A stretch of DNA of 64,000 nucleotides, from the NCBI GenBank assembly GCA_022845955.1, contig AP025576.1, positions 868,001 through 932,000 on the forward strand, given 5' to 3'. Under the pieces are notes generated by a model. The model saw only the letters and a list, made by a program, of their open reading frames with translations. It was not told the origin of the DNA and ran no database searches. Each line of letters starts with the position of its first letter. Position 1 is the stretch's first letter. Below, piece by piece: positions 35,577 to 42,357 of the stretch. The translations under genes were made by a program, and so were the position numbers. This DNA is from Lachnospiraceae bacterium. Its GTDB lineage: Bacteria; Bacillota; Clostridia; Lachnospirales; Lachnospiraceae.

Positions 35577-36188
35577 ATGAACGATCTGGAACGTTTGACA
35601 AAAAAGTATCCGGCTCTGTCCGGCATGAAAGAAGAAGTTGCCGGGGCATTCCAAATCCTGAAGGAATCCTATGAAAACGGCGGAAAGCTGCTTGCCTGCG
35701 GAAATGGGGGGAGCGCTTCGGATTCCGAGCATATCGTAGGGGAACTGATGAAGGGCTTTTATAAAAAAAGGCCTCTGAAGGAAGAGGAAAAAGAAAAATT
35801 CGGCAGCCTTGCAGCACATCTGCAGGGAGCGCTGCCGGCTGTTTCCCTGACAGGCCATCCGGCCCTTTCCACCGCATTTCTTAACGACGTGGATCCGGAA
35901 ATGGTGTTTGCCCAGCAGGTATACGGCTACGGGGTAAAAGGGGATGTGCTGTTTGCCATAACCACCTCGGGAAATTCCGTCAATGTACTTCATGCGGCAA
36001 AGGTGGCAAGAGCGAAAGAAATGCGGGTGATAGGCCTTACCGGCCATGACGGCGGGGCACTCAGGGAGCTGTGTGACGTATGCCTGATTGTTCCCGGCAG
36101 CACCACTGCGGATATCCAGGAATACCATCTGCCGGTTTACCACACCCTCTGCGCTATGCTGGAAGAGCATTTTTTCCCGGGCGAATGA
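35577..36188 (+). CDS. SIS-domain phosphosugar isomerase (GmhA-like)
   Basis: A 203-residue SIS protein close to GmhA/DiaA: CGNGGSASDSEHIVGEL, VFAQQVYGYG, ITTSGNSVNVLHA, and LCDVCLIVPGS. GmhA interconverts sedoheptulose-7-phosphate and D-glycero-D-manno-heptose-7-phosphate. No other LPS-heptose genes are here and the organism is Gram-positive-like, so a catabolic heptose or related ketose/aldose isomerisation is more likely. AGAAGGGAGAAG lies before the ATG. Last but one gene of the island. Confidence 0.85.
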   Translation: MNDLERLTKKYPALSGMKEEVAGAFQILKESYENGGKLLACGNGGSASDSEHIVGELMKGFYKKRPLKEEEKEKFGSLAAHLQGALPAVSLTGHPALSTAFLNDVDPEMVFAQQVYGYGVKGDVLFAITTSGNSVNVLHAAKVARAKEMRVIGLTGHDGGALRELCDVCLIVPGSTTADIQEYHLPVYHTLCAMLEEHFFPGE

Positions 36189-36210
36189 AAAAGGAATACA
36201 GGAGGAAATC

Positions 36211-36855
36211 GTGGAAGATAAAATGAAAGCTCAGGCATCCATGGAAGCTGAAGCATCCATGGAAGCTGAAGCATCCAGGGAAGTGATCTGCCGGATTGCC
36301 GGCCTGCTTTTTCAGAAGGGGCTTGTGAGCGGTAAGGATGGAAATATAAGTATAAAACAAAAGAATGACGAAATGCTGATTACCCCGTCGGGGGTCTGCA
36401 AGGGCTTTCTGACTCCGGATATGATTATCCGGCAGCGGTTTGACGGTACGGTAACTGAAGGCAGCCTGAAGTCCACCAGGGAAGCTGCCATGCACAGCAG
36501 GCTCTATGAACTGCGTCCGGATATCGGGGCCATTGTCCATACCCATCCGGCGGCCGCCACGGCCTTTGCCGTATGCGGCCGGGGATTCCCGCAAAACTGG
36601 CTGCTGGAGGTGCCCGCCCTTATCGGAAAAATCGGGATTGCCGGGTTTGCCCCTGCGGGCAGCGCCAAACTGGTGGAAGAGGTGGAAAAGGTGGCGGACA
36701 GTGATGTTATTTTTCTGCGCAACCATGGCGTGATCACCTATGGTTCCGACATTTATGAAGCATTTTCCCGGATGGATGCGGTGGAGAATACCGCGAAAAC
36801 CATTCTGTTTGCAGGAATGCTCGGCGATGTAAAAGTATTTGATGAAACGATGTAA
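36211..36855 (+). CDS. Class II aldolase/adducin family protein
   Basis: A 214-residue zinc aldolase/epimerase of the FucA/AraD/OtnC fold: GKDGNISIK, LITPSGVCKGFL, zinc ligands H110 and H112 in VHTHPAA and H172 in LRNHGVITYG. I start it at GTG 36211, five bases after AGGAGG; ATG 36223 is possible. The first residues (KAQAS-MEAEAS-MEAEAS) are entirely encoded by 18-bp repeats placed before the family domain. It may cleave a sugar phosphate or decarboxylate 3-oxo-tetronate-4-phosphate with the DUF1537 kinase. Last gene of the island. Confidence 0.85.
   Translation: MEDKMKAQASMEAEASMEAEASREVICRIAGLLFQKGLVSGKDGNISIKQKNDEMLITPSGVCKGFLTPDMIIRQRFDGTVTEGSLKSTREAAMHSRLYELRPDIGAIVHTHPAAATAFAVCGRGFPQNWLLEVPALIGKIGIAGFAPAGSAKLVEEVEKVADSDVIFLRNHGVITYGSDIYEAFSRMDAVENTAKTILFAGMLGDVKVFDETM
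36223..36276 (+). repeat. Three 18-bp repeats at N terminus of aldolase
   Basis: ATGAAAGCTCAGGCATCC, then two identical ATGGAAGCTGAAGCATCC units, then an AGGGAAG partial. Each unit begins with ATG in frame, so the array also supplies alternative starts at 36223, 36241 and 36259. Confidence 0.9.
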
Positions 36856-36877
36856 TTGTCCGGGAGCTTCACGGTCG

Positions 36878-36919
36878 CTGCCGAAATCTATCCGAACTCG
36901 CCTCTGGCGGCAGGTTTTT
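36878..36919 (+). terminator. Terminator of the sugar island
   Basis: CTGCCG (36878-36883) pairs with CGGCAG (36908-36913), followed by TTTTT. Further on, an inverted repeat, CATTCCAGCGGTCTG with CAGACCCCTGGAAT (36935-36976), and a small CCGCAG/CTGCGG hairpin with T-run (37045-37067) fill the rest of the gap to cysK. Confidence 0.55.
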
Positions 36920-37114
36920 GGCATTCCTGAATCACATTCCAGCGGTCTGCGCAGTAAATGAACAGACCCCTGGAATAGTTACTGAAAACGATATGTTATA
37001 CAGGCTCCGGAAAACACAGGTCCGTGGAAAGGCTGCAGGCAACACCGCAGCGTCTGCGGGCCTTTTTCTGCGGCGAAACCGGAAATCTTCCTGTTCATCC
37101 GGTTAAAATAAATC

Positions 37115-37143
37115 TTGACACCTGAATTTCAGGGTAGTATATT
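37115..37143 (+). promoter_or_regulatory. Strong cysK promoter with spacer palindrome
   Basis: Consensus TTGACA (37115-37120), exactly 17 bp, then TATATT (37138-37143). The spacer begins with the palindrome CCTGAATTTCAGG (37121-37133), a possible operator. Downstream, AATACTA (37166-37172) matches a motif also found at the metN and rrf2 promoters. Confidence 0.75.
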
Positions 37144-37221
37144 GAATTCATAACAAACCTATTGAAATACTAGGAAATGAAAAAAACAAACCGGAAGAAT
37201 TATAAAAGGAGAGCAGAACTT

Positions 37222-38160
37222 ATGGCAAATATTAAAAAAAGTGCGGAAGAGCTGATCGGGAAAACCCCTCTTATGGAGATGGTGAACTACGAAAAAGAAG
37301 CGGGCGTAACCGACGCCGTCATCCTGGCGAAGCTGGAATACTTCAATCCGGCCGGCAGCGTAAAGGACCGAATCGCCCTGCAGATGATCCTGGATGCGGA
37401 GGAGGCCGGCCTGTTACAGCCGGGAGCTACGATTATAGAACCCACCAGCGGGAATACCGGAATCGGTCTGGCTGCCATGGCGGCAGCCAGAGGGTACAAA
37501 GCCATACTGACCCTGCCGGAAACTATGAGCGTGGAGCGGCGCAAGCTTCTGCAGGCCTACGGCGCCAGGATTGTCCTGACTCCCGGCGCGGAAGGTATGA
37601 AGGGGGCGATCGCCAGGGCGGAAGAACTCCACCGGGAAATCCCCGGATCCTTTATCCCCGGCCAGTTTGATAATCCGTCCAATGCAAAAGCCCACAGGCT
37701 GACCACCGGGCCGGAGATCTGGGAGGATACGGATGGAAAGGTTGATATTTTTGTGGCGGGCGTAGGTACCGGCGGAACCCTTACCGGAGCGGGAGGATAC
37801 CTGAAAGAGAAAAATCCCGCACTTAAGGTGGTGGCGGTGGAACCTGCCCAGTCTGCCGTGCTTTCCGGGAAGAAAGCCGGACCTCATGCCATCCAGGGAA
37901 TCGGTGCCGGCTTTGTCCCCGGCGTGCTGGATACGGAAATTTACGACGAGATTATCCGGGTGGAAAACGAGGATGCTTTTGTTACCGGCCGGGCTATTGC
38001 CCATACGCAGGGGTTGCTCACAGGCATCTCCTCCGGCGCGGCCCTCTATGCGGCCACTCTTCTTGCCAAACGGCCGGAGAACAAGGGGAAGGTCATTGTG
38101 GTGCTTCTTCCCGATTCCGGTGACCGTTACCTGTCCACTCCTCTTTTTGCAGAGGAGTAG
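37222..38160 (+). CDS. cysK: Cysteine synthase A (O-acetylserine sulfhydrylase)
   Basis: A 312-residue PLP enzyme making cysteine from O-acetylserine and sulfide. The PLP lysine is K48 in [28 protein letters not shown] and ISSGAAL complete the family signature. ATG 37222 follows AAAGGAGAG; an in-frame ATG at 37177 would add 15 Lys/Arg-rich residues and lacks a site. It is followed after 480 bp by a methionine-type ABC importer and after 3.7 kb by an Rrf2 regulator, forming a sulfur-amino-acid block. Confidence 0.95.
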   Translation: MANIKKSAEELIGKTPLMEMVNYEKEAGVTDAVILAKLEYFNPAGSVKDRIALQMILDAEEAGLLQPGATIIEPTSGNTGIGLAAMAAARGYKAILTLPETMSVERRKLLQAYGARIVLTPGAEGMKGAIARAEELHREIPGSFIPGQFDNPSNAKAHRLTTGPEIWEDTDGKVDIFVAGVGTGGTLTGAGGYLKEKNPALKVVAVEPAQSAVLSGKKAGPHAIQGIGAGFVPGVLDTEIYDEIIRVENEDAFVTGRAIAHTQGLLTGISSGAALYAATLLAKRPENKGKVIVVLLPDSGDRYLSTPLFAEE

Positions 38161-38461
38161 GCAGGAACGTCCGTCTGTTTCCGTTCAGGCGGGTCTGCGC
38201 ATTCACTGCGCAGACCGTGACAAAACGTGGCGGCAGGCATCCGTCCGAACGTGCGGCGGTTTCCTTGGCCGGATGCGGTAACGGTTCGGACTCGTCGGAA
38301 CTGTCATGTCCGTCTCAGGAGGAAAAAAGGAGAAGCCCCGGCGCAGCAGCTCCCTTTCTGTTGCTGGTCACGGAGCGAAAAGTCCCCCCTTTCTTGTTAC
38401 GGTTCACTTTGTGACCGGTCCCTCCTTTCTTCTTCACGGGCCGGTTTGGCGCGGAATAGTA
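38161..38461. other. Gene-free stretch between cysK and metN operon
   Basis: About 300 bp with no convincing gene. It contains overlapping inverted repeats (GCATCCG/CGGATGC and GTCCGAAC/GTTCGGAC between 38240 and 38295) and a CT-rich tract, but no SAM-I or T-box consensus was recognised and no clear T-run terminator for cysK. Confidence 0.5.
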
Positions 38462-38491
38462 TTTACAGAATAATAAGAAATGTGGTATGAT
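38462..38491 (+). promoter_or_regulatory. Promoter of metNIQ operon
   Basis: TTTACA (38462-38467), an 18-bp spacer and TATGAT (38486-38491). The TAGTATT at 38457-38463 overlaps the -35 box and is the complement of the AATACTA motif downstream of the cysK promoter, so Rrf2-type repression is plausible. Confidence 0.6.
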
Positions 38492-38515
38492 AAAGCTTAC
38501 GCAGGAGGAGAGTTT

Positions 38516-38638
38516 ATGCGGGCAGACGGTATCCGTTACAGAATGCCGGCAGGATTCAGACCTCCGGCCTCTTATGCAGACATGCGTCCGCTGTGCGCGG
38601 ACATCTGCCGAATCAGATGCGAAAGTGAAAGGGCCTGA
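38516..38638 (+). CDS. 40-codon leader ORF upstream of metN
   Basis: An ATG at 38516 directly after GCAGGAGGAGAG, the best ribosome site in this block, opens a 40-residue reading frame ending in TGA at 38636-38638, four bases before the metN ATG. The peptide (MRADGIRYRMPAG...) is Arg-rich with three Met and three Cys and has no membrane segment. metN itself has only a weak AAAGGG site, so its translation may depend on ribosomes finishing this ORF. It may be a coupling or attenuating leader peptide. Expression is unproven. Confidence 0.55.
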   Translation: MRADGIRYRMPAGFRPPASYADMRPLCADICRIRCESERA

Positions 38639-38642
38639 GAAT

Positions 38643-39656
38643 ATGGGACTGCCTATCATACAAATAAAGAATGTTACGAAATCCTTTGAAACAAAGGAAA
38701 ACCGGGTGGAAGCCCTCAAAGGGATCAGCCTGGAAATCAACAAAGGTGATATATACGGGATTATCGGTATGTCCGGCGCCGGAAAGAGCACTCTGGTGCG
38801 CTGCCTGAACTTTCTGGAAAAGCCCACCGAAGGGACGGTATTGATAGAAGGCCAGGATTTGTCCGCCTGCACCGACAAAGAGCTGCGGAAGGTACGAAAC
38901 AGCGTGGCGATGATCTTCCAGCATTTCAATCTGCTGATGCAGCGAACGGTGCTGGACAACGTATGCTTTTCCCTGGAAATCCTGGGAATGAAGAAAAAAG
39001 AAGCCAGAGAGAAGGCCCTCGGCCTTTTGAAAATAGTGGATTTGGAGGAAAAGGCACAGGCTTATCCGGCGCAGCTGTCCGGCGGACAGAAGCAGCGGGT
39101 GGCTATTGCCCGTTCCCTCGCCATGGATCCCAAGATCCTGCTCTGCGACGAGGCCACAAGTGCCTTGGATCCCACCACCACCCGTTCCATCCTGGCGCTC
39201 CTGAAGGAGATTAACCAGAAATACGGGATAACCATTGTCATCATCACCCATGAAATGGGCGTTGTACAGGAGATTTGCAGCCATGTAGCCATAATCGACC
39301 AGGGAGAACTGGCCGAGACCGGAACCGTGGAGAAGGTTTTTGCCGGTCCCAAATCCAAAGCCGCGAAGAAGCTGGTATTCCAGGGAGAGCGGAAGTATTC
39401 CCTGATGAAGAGCAAACGGTGTATCCGTATTGTCTTTACGGAAAATTCCTCCTTTGAGCCGGTGATTGCCAATATGGTACTGGAATGCAAGGCATCCGTC
39501 AATATCCTGCTTGCCGATACCCAGGATGTGGGAGGCATTGCCAGAGGACAGATGGTGCTGCAGCTGCCGGAGGACGGCCAGATTGCGGATAAGATGATTC
39601 AATACCTGAAGGACAGGAATCTTGCGGTGGAGGAGTTGGACGATTATGTGGAATAG
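38643..39656 (+). CDS. metN: Methionine ABC transporter ATP-binding protein
   Basis: A 337-residue MetN-type ATPase: Walker A GMSGAGKST with K48, signature LSGGQKQRV, Walker B ILLCDEATSALD, switch ITHEM, and a C-terminal ACT-like NIL domain (residues ~260-335) that senses methionine in homologues. I start it at 38643 (MGLPIIQIKNV); the longer frame from 38487 runs in another phase through the leader ORF and is not family-like. The next gene overlaps by 11 bp. Energises D/L-methionine or related sulfur-compound uptake. Confidence 0.93.
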   Translation: MGLPIIQIKNVTKSFETKENRVEALKGISLEINKGDIYGIIGMSGAGKSTLVRCLNFLEKPTEGTVLIEGQDLSACTDKELRKVRNSVAMIFQHFNLLMQRTVLDNVCFSLEILGMKKKEAREKALGLLKIVDLEEKAQAYPAQLSGGQKQRVAIARSLAMDPKILLCDEATSALDPTTTRSILALLKEINQKYGITIVIITHEMGVVQEICSHVAIIDQGELAETGTVEKVFAGPKSKAAKKLVFQGERKYSLMKSKRCIRIVFTENSSFEPVIANMVLECKASVNILLADTQDVGGIARGQMVLQLPEDGQIADKMIQYLKDRNLAVEELDDYVE

Positions 39657-40311
39657 TGCAACGGTTATGATGATTGTGGAAGGCACATTTGCCACCATAT
39701 ATATGACGCTGGTATCCACCCTGATGGCCTATGTAATCGGGCTTCCGGCGGGTATTGCCCTGGTGGTGACCGGAAGGGAAGGGCTAAGGCCGGGCCGGGC
39801 CGTAAACCGGATTCTGGATGTGCTGGTCAATGTGATGCGAAGCGTTCCCTTCCTGATCCTGCTCATCCTGGTGATTCCCCTTACCCGTGCTATTGTGGGA
39901 AAAAGCTACGGACCCAGTGCGACCATAGTGCCCCTGACCCTGGCAGCCGCCCCTTTCATTGCCAGGCTGGTGGAATCCTCCCTGCTGGAGGTGGACAAAG
40001 GGGTGATAGAGGCCGCCCAGAGCATGGGGGCCGGAATCCCCACCATTGTCATCAAGGTCATGCTTCTGGAGGCCCGTTCCTCCCTGCTCAGCGGACTTGC
40101 CATTGCCCTGGGAACCATCCTGGGCTATTCCGCGATGGCCGGTGCAGTCGGTGGCGGCGGGCTGGGAGATATCGCCATCCGGTACGGCTATAACCGCTAC
40201 CAGCTGGATATCATGATTGTCACCGTCATCCTTCTGGTGGCTTTGGTCCAGATTATGCAGGCTGTCTGCATGCGGCTGTCCCGGAAGCTGGATAAACGGA
40301 TTACCGGTTGA
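39646..40311 (+). CDS. metI: Methionine ABC transporter permease
   Basis: A 222-residue inner-membrane permease with about five helices. The EAA-like loop (EAAQSMGAGIPTIVIKV) and the AMAGAVGGGGLGDIAIRYGY ending are hallmarks of MetI. ATG 39646 has GGAGGAG about 10 bases upstream and overlaps metN by 11 bp. Forms the channel of MetNIQ. Confidence 0.93.
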   Translation: MWNSATVMMIVEGTFATIYMTLVSTLMAYVIGLPAGIALVVTGREGLRPGRAVNRILDVLVNVMRSVPFLILLILVIPLTRAIVGKSYGPSATIVPLTLAAAPFIARLVESSLLEVDKGVIEAAQSMGAGIPTIVIKVMLLEARSSLLSGLAIALGTILGYSAMAGAVGGGGLGDIAIRYGYNRYQLDIMIVTVILLVALVQIMQAVCMRLSRKLDKRITG

Positions 40312-40324
40312 TATCCGCAGGGTA

Positions 40325-40351
40325 CAAAGGGCCGTCTGAACGGTTACCTTG
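40325..40351. repeat. Short REP-like palindrome between metI and metQ
   Basis: CAAAGGGCCGT, CTGA, ACGGTTACCTTG. The same AAGG-CCGT / ACGG-CCTT layout recurs at 63409-63435. Followed by a GCCCC/GGGGC hairpin around 40370-40394. Confidence 0.5.
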
Positions 40352-40442
40352 TTTTGATGTAAGCCATGTGCCCCTGCTGAAGCAGCCGGGGCTTGCTATA
40401 CAGATACATGGTCTATGTATTTCATGAATGGAGGAGAACATT

Positions 40443-41384
40443 ATGAAAAAGAAAGTATTATCTATTGCACTTGCGGCTGTTCTGACAGCCGGTTTGCTTA
40501 CCGCATGCGGATCGGCAGATACAGGAGCAGCTGCCCAGACCGAAGGGGCGGCAGAATCCGCTGCACAGGCTTCCGATCCGGCGGCTGAAAGCCAGTCTGC
40601 TTCCGAAGAAAGCGCTTCCGCCCCTGCTGCGGAAACCGAAGTGGAATCCAAGGGAACCGTTACCGTAGCGGCTACCAGCGTACCCCATGCCGAAATCCTG
40701 GAGGCGGCAAAGCCCCTGATGGCTGCAAAAGGATGGGAATTGAAGGTAACCGAATTCACCGATTATGTACAGCCCAATGAAGTGGTGGAAAGCGGCGATA
40801 TGGACGCCAATTACTTCCAGCACATCACCTACATGGAAAGCTACAATGAAGAAAAAGGCACTCATCTGGTAGATGCCGGAGATATCCATTATGAACCTCT
40901 TGGCGTATACCCCGGAAAACAGTCCGATCTTTCCGCCATCACCGACGGCGCAGAAATTGCAGTGCCGAACGATACCACCAATGAAGCCAGAGCTCTGCTT
41001 CTGTTACAGGAACAGGGACTGATTACCCTCAGCGATGGTGCTGGCATCACCGCAACCGTAAACGACATCAAAGAAAATCCCCACAACATCAAATTCGTGG
41101 AACTTGCTGCGGAGCAGATTCCCAGAAGCCTTCCCGACTTTGACTTTGCCGTAATCAACGGAAACTATGCCCTCGAAGCCGGCCTGAACGCATCTACCGA
41201 TGCCCTTGCCACAGAAACCTCCGACTCCGATGCCGTTAAAAAATACGTAAACATTATCGCCGTAAAAGAAGGCAGCGAAAACAACGAAGGAATCAAAGCC
41301 CTTGTAGAAGTACTCAAATCCGATGAAATAAAAAAATTCATCAATGACACCTACCAGGGTTCTGTCGTTCCCTACGAAGGATAA
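40443..41384 (+). CDS. metQ: Methionine-binding lipoprotein (NlpA/MetQ family)
   Basis: A 313-residue lipoprotein with lipobox LTAC (Cys22), a Ser/Ala/Glu-rich linker to residue ~60, then the MetQ fold (VAATSVPHAEILEAAKPLMAAKGW, YFQHITYMESYN, AVPNDTTNEARALLLL). ATG 40443 follows GGAGGAGAAC; an earlier in-frame ATG at 40428 lacks a site. Captures methionine or a methionine-like compound outside the cell for MetNI. Confidence 0.93.
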   Translation: MKKKVLSIALAAVLTAGLLTACGSADTGAAAQTEGAAESAAQASDPAAESQSASEESASAPAAETEVESKGTVTVAATSVPHAEILEAAKPLMAAKGWELKVTEFTDYVQPNEVVESGDMDANYFQHITYMESYNEEKGTHLVDAGDIHYEPLGVYPGKQSDLSAITDGAEIAVPNDTTNEARALLLLQEQGLITLSDGAGITATVNDIKENPHNIKFVELAAEQIPRSLPDFDFAVINGNYALEAGLNASTDALATETSDSDAVKKYVNIIAVKEGSENNEGIKALVEVLKSDEIKKFINDTYQGSVVPYEG

Positions 41385-41406
41385 TAAATAAACCCAATTA
41401 CCAACA

Positions 41407-41441
41407 GCCGTGCAGCTCCCCAAGAACTGCGCGGCTTTTTT
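41407..41441 (+). terminator. Terminator of metNIQ operon
   Basis: GCCGTGCAG and CTGCGCGGC flank an 11-nt loop and are followed by TTTTTT, 22 bp after the metQ stop. Confidence 0.8.
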
Positions 41442-41449
41442 GGATTAGT

Positions 41450-41535
41450 AACAGTTCGGCCGAACCGGCCCTTTGTGTCCTGCGGCGTCCCCCTGCGCCC
41501 CTTCCGCAGGACGCAAAGGGCCGGCTGAACTGTTG
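41450..41535. repeat. Inverted repeat with ~30-bp arms
   Basis: The outer ends AACAGTTC and GAACTGTT enclose long matching arms (CCGGCCCTTTGTGTCCTGCGG and its near complement CCGCAGGACGCAAAGGGCCGG), with a 6-nt extra segment in the left arm. No T-run. It lies between the metQ terminator and the rrf2 promoter. Confidence 0.75.
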
Positions 41536-41565
41536 CTGGGATTATCCTCCAGGCACTACTTATGC

Positions 41566-41594
41566 TTGACTTATAGTATTCATACTGGTATGGT
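41566..41594 (+). promoter_or_regulatory. Promoter of Rrf2 regulator gene
   Basis: TTGACT (41566-41571), 17 bp, TATGGT (41589-41594). The spacer holds AGTAT-TC-ATACT and the TAGTATT motif shared with the metN and cysK promoters, suggesting autoregulation. The transcript would begin just before the palindromic element. Confidence 0.65.
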
Positions 41595-41630
41595 ATAGAT
41601 ATAGATAAAAGCCCGATTAAAGATAAATGA

Positions 41631-41886
41631 CTCAAACTCCGCAGATGCCGAATGGCTCTCCGCCGGCTGTCTGTGCGGCGTTCCCGGGACTGAAAAGGAT
41701 TTTCGCAGGTCCGTCAGCCTGGACATTCCGATGAGCCCAGAGGCGTCAATTGTGTCAGATGAGGCTGACATAATTGACTGGTCTCATCTCCATAGGCTGA
41801 AAGGCGCCTGTGAAAATTCCTTTTCAGTCCCGGGAACGCCGCACAGACAGCCGGCGGAGAGCCATTCGGCATCTGCGGAGTTTGAG
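41631..41886. repeat. Structured palindromic element, copy 2
   Basis: A 256-nt element with a ~70-bp outer stem (CTCAAACTCCGCAG.../...CTGCGGAGTTTGAG), a central hairpin (41745-41758 with 41765-41778; one mismatch, which as RNA is a G-U pair) with loop ATGAGG, and CTCAT at 41783-41787 able to pair with the loop. The core matches copy 1 at 8224-8475, while stem bases differ in a compensated way. AAATGA is found directly before (41625-41630) and just after it (41888-41893), a possible target-site duplication. It ends 15 bp before the Rrf2 ATG, so it lies in that gene's leader. Confidence 0.85.
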
Positions 41887-41901
41887 TAAATGAGGTAAAA
41901 G

Positions 41902-42357
41902 ATGAGTGCCATGAGAATTTCGACAAAAGGAAGATATGCGGTACGTGTTATGCTGGATTTGGCGGTAAATAACACCGGAGAATATATTAAAGTAAAACAG
42001 ATAGCTGATCGCCAGGGAATTTCGGAAAAATACCTGGAGCAGATTATAGCCATTCTGAATAAGGCCGGTTTTGTGAAAAGTACAAGAGGCGCCCAGGGAG
42101 GCTATCGTCTTTCCCGGGATCCGGCGGAATATACGGTGGGCCAGATACTCCGTCTGACTGAAGGTTCCCTGAACCCGGTTCCCTGCCTGGACAGCTGCGG
42201 GGGCGAGGTGGACTGCCTGCGCTATGATACGTGCGAAACGGTGGAGGTATGGAAACAACTGGCGGATGCCATAAACGGCGTGGTGGATCATGTGACCATT
42301 GCGGATTTGGCTGAAAAACATGCAAAACGCATGGAAAGCATGACTTACATGATTTAG
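41902..42357 (+). CDS. Rrf2-family transcriptional regulator (CymR/IscR-like)
   Basis: A 151-residue Rrf2 protein: N-terminal winged helix (ISTKGRYAVRVMLDLA, IADRQGISEKYLEQII, VKSTRGAQGGYRLSR) and a wing-distal segment with four cysteines (C95, C99, C105, C111) that could hold an Fe-S cluster as in IscR. The nearby sulfur genes and shared promoter motif favour a CymR/IscR-like sulfur or cysteine sensor. GAGGT precedes ATG 41902; an internal ATG four codons on is possible. Its stop overlaps the convergent gene by four bases. Confidence 0.88.
   Translation: MSAMRISTKGRYAVRVMLDLAVNNTGEYIKVKQIADRQGISEKYLEQIIAILNKAGFVKSTRGAQGGYRLSRDPAEYTVGQILRLTEGSLNPVPCLDSCGGEVDCLRYDTCETVEVWKQLADAINGVVDHVTIADLAEKHAKRMESMTYMI

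Noticed and set aside
38161..38515. Possible SAM riboswitch or T-box before metN
   Set aside because: Inverted repeats exist, but the conserved cores of these RNAs were not found.
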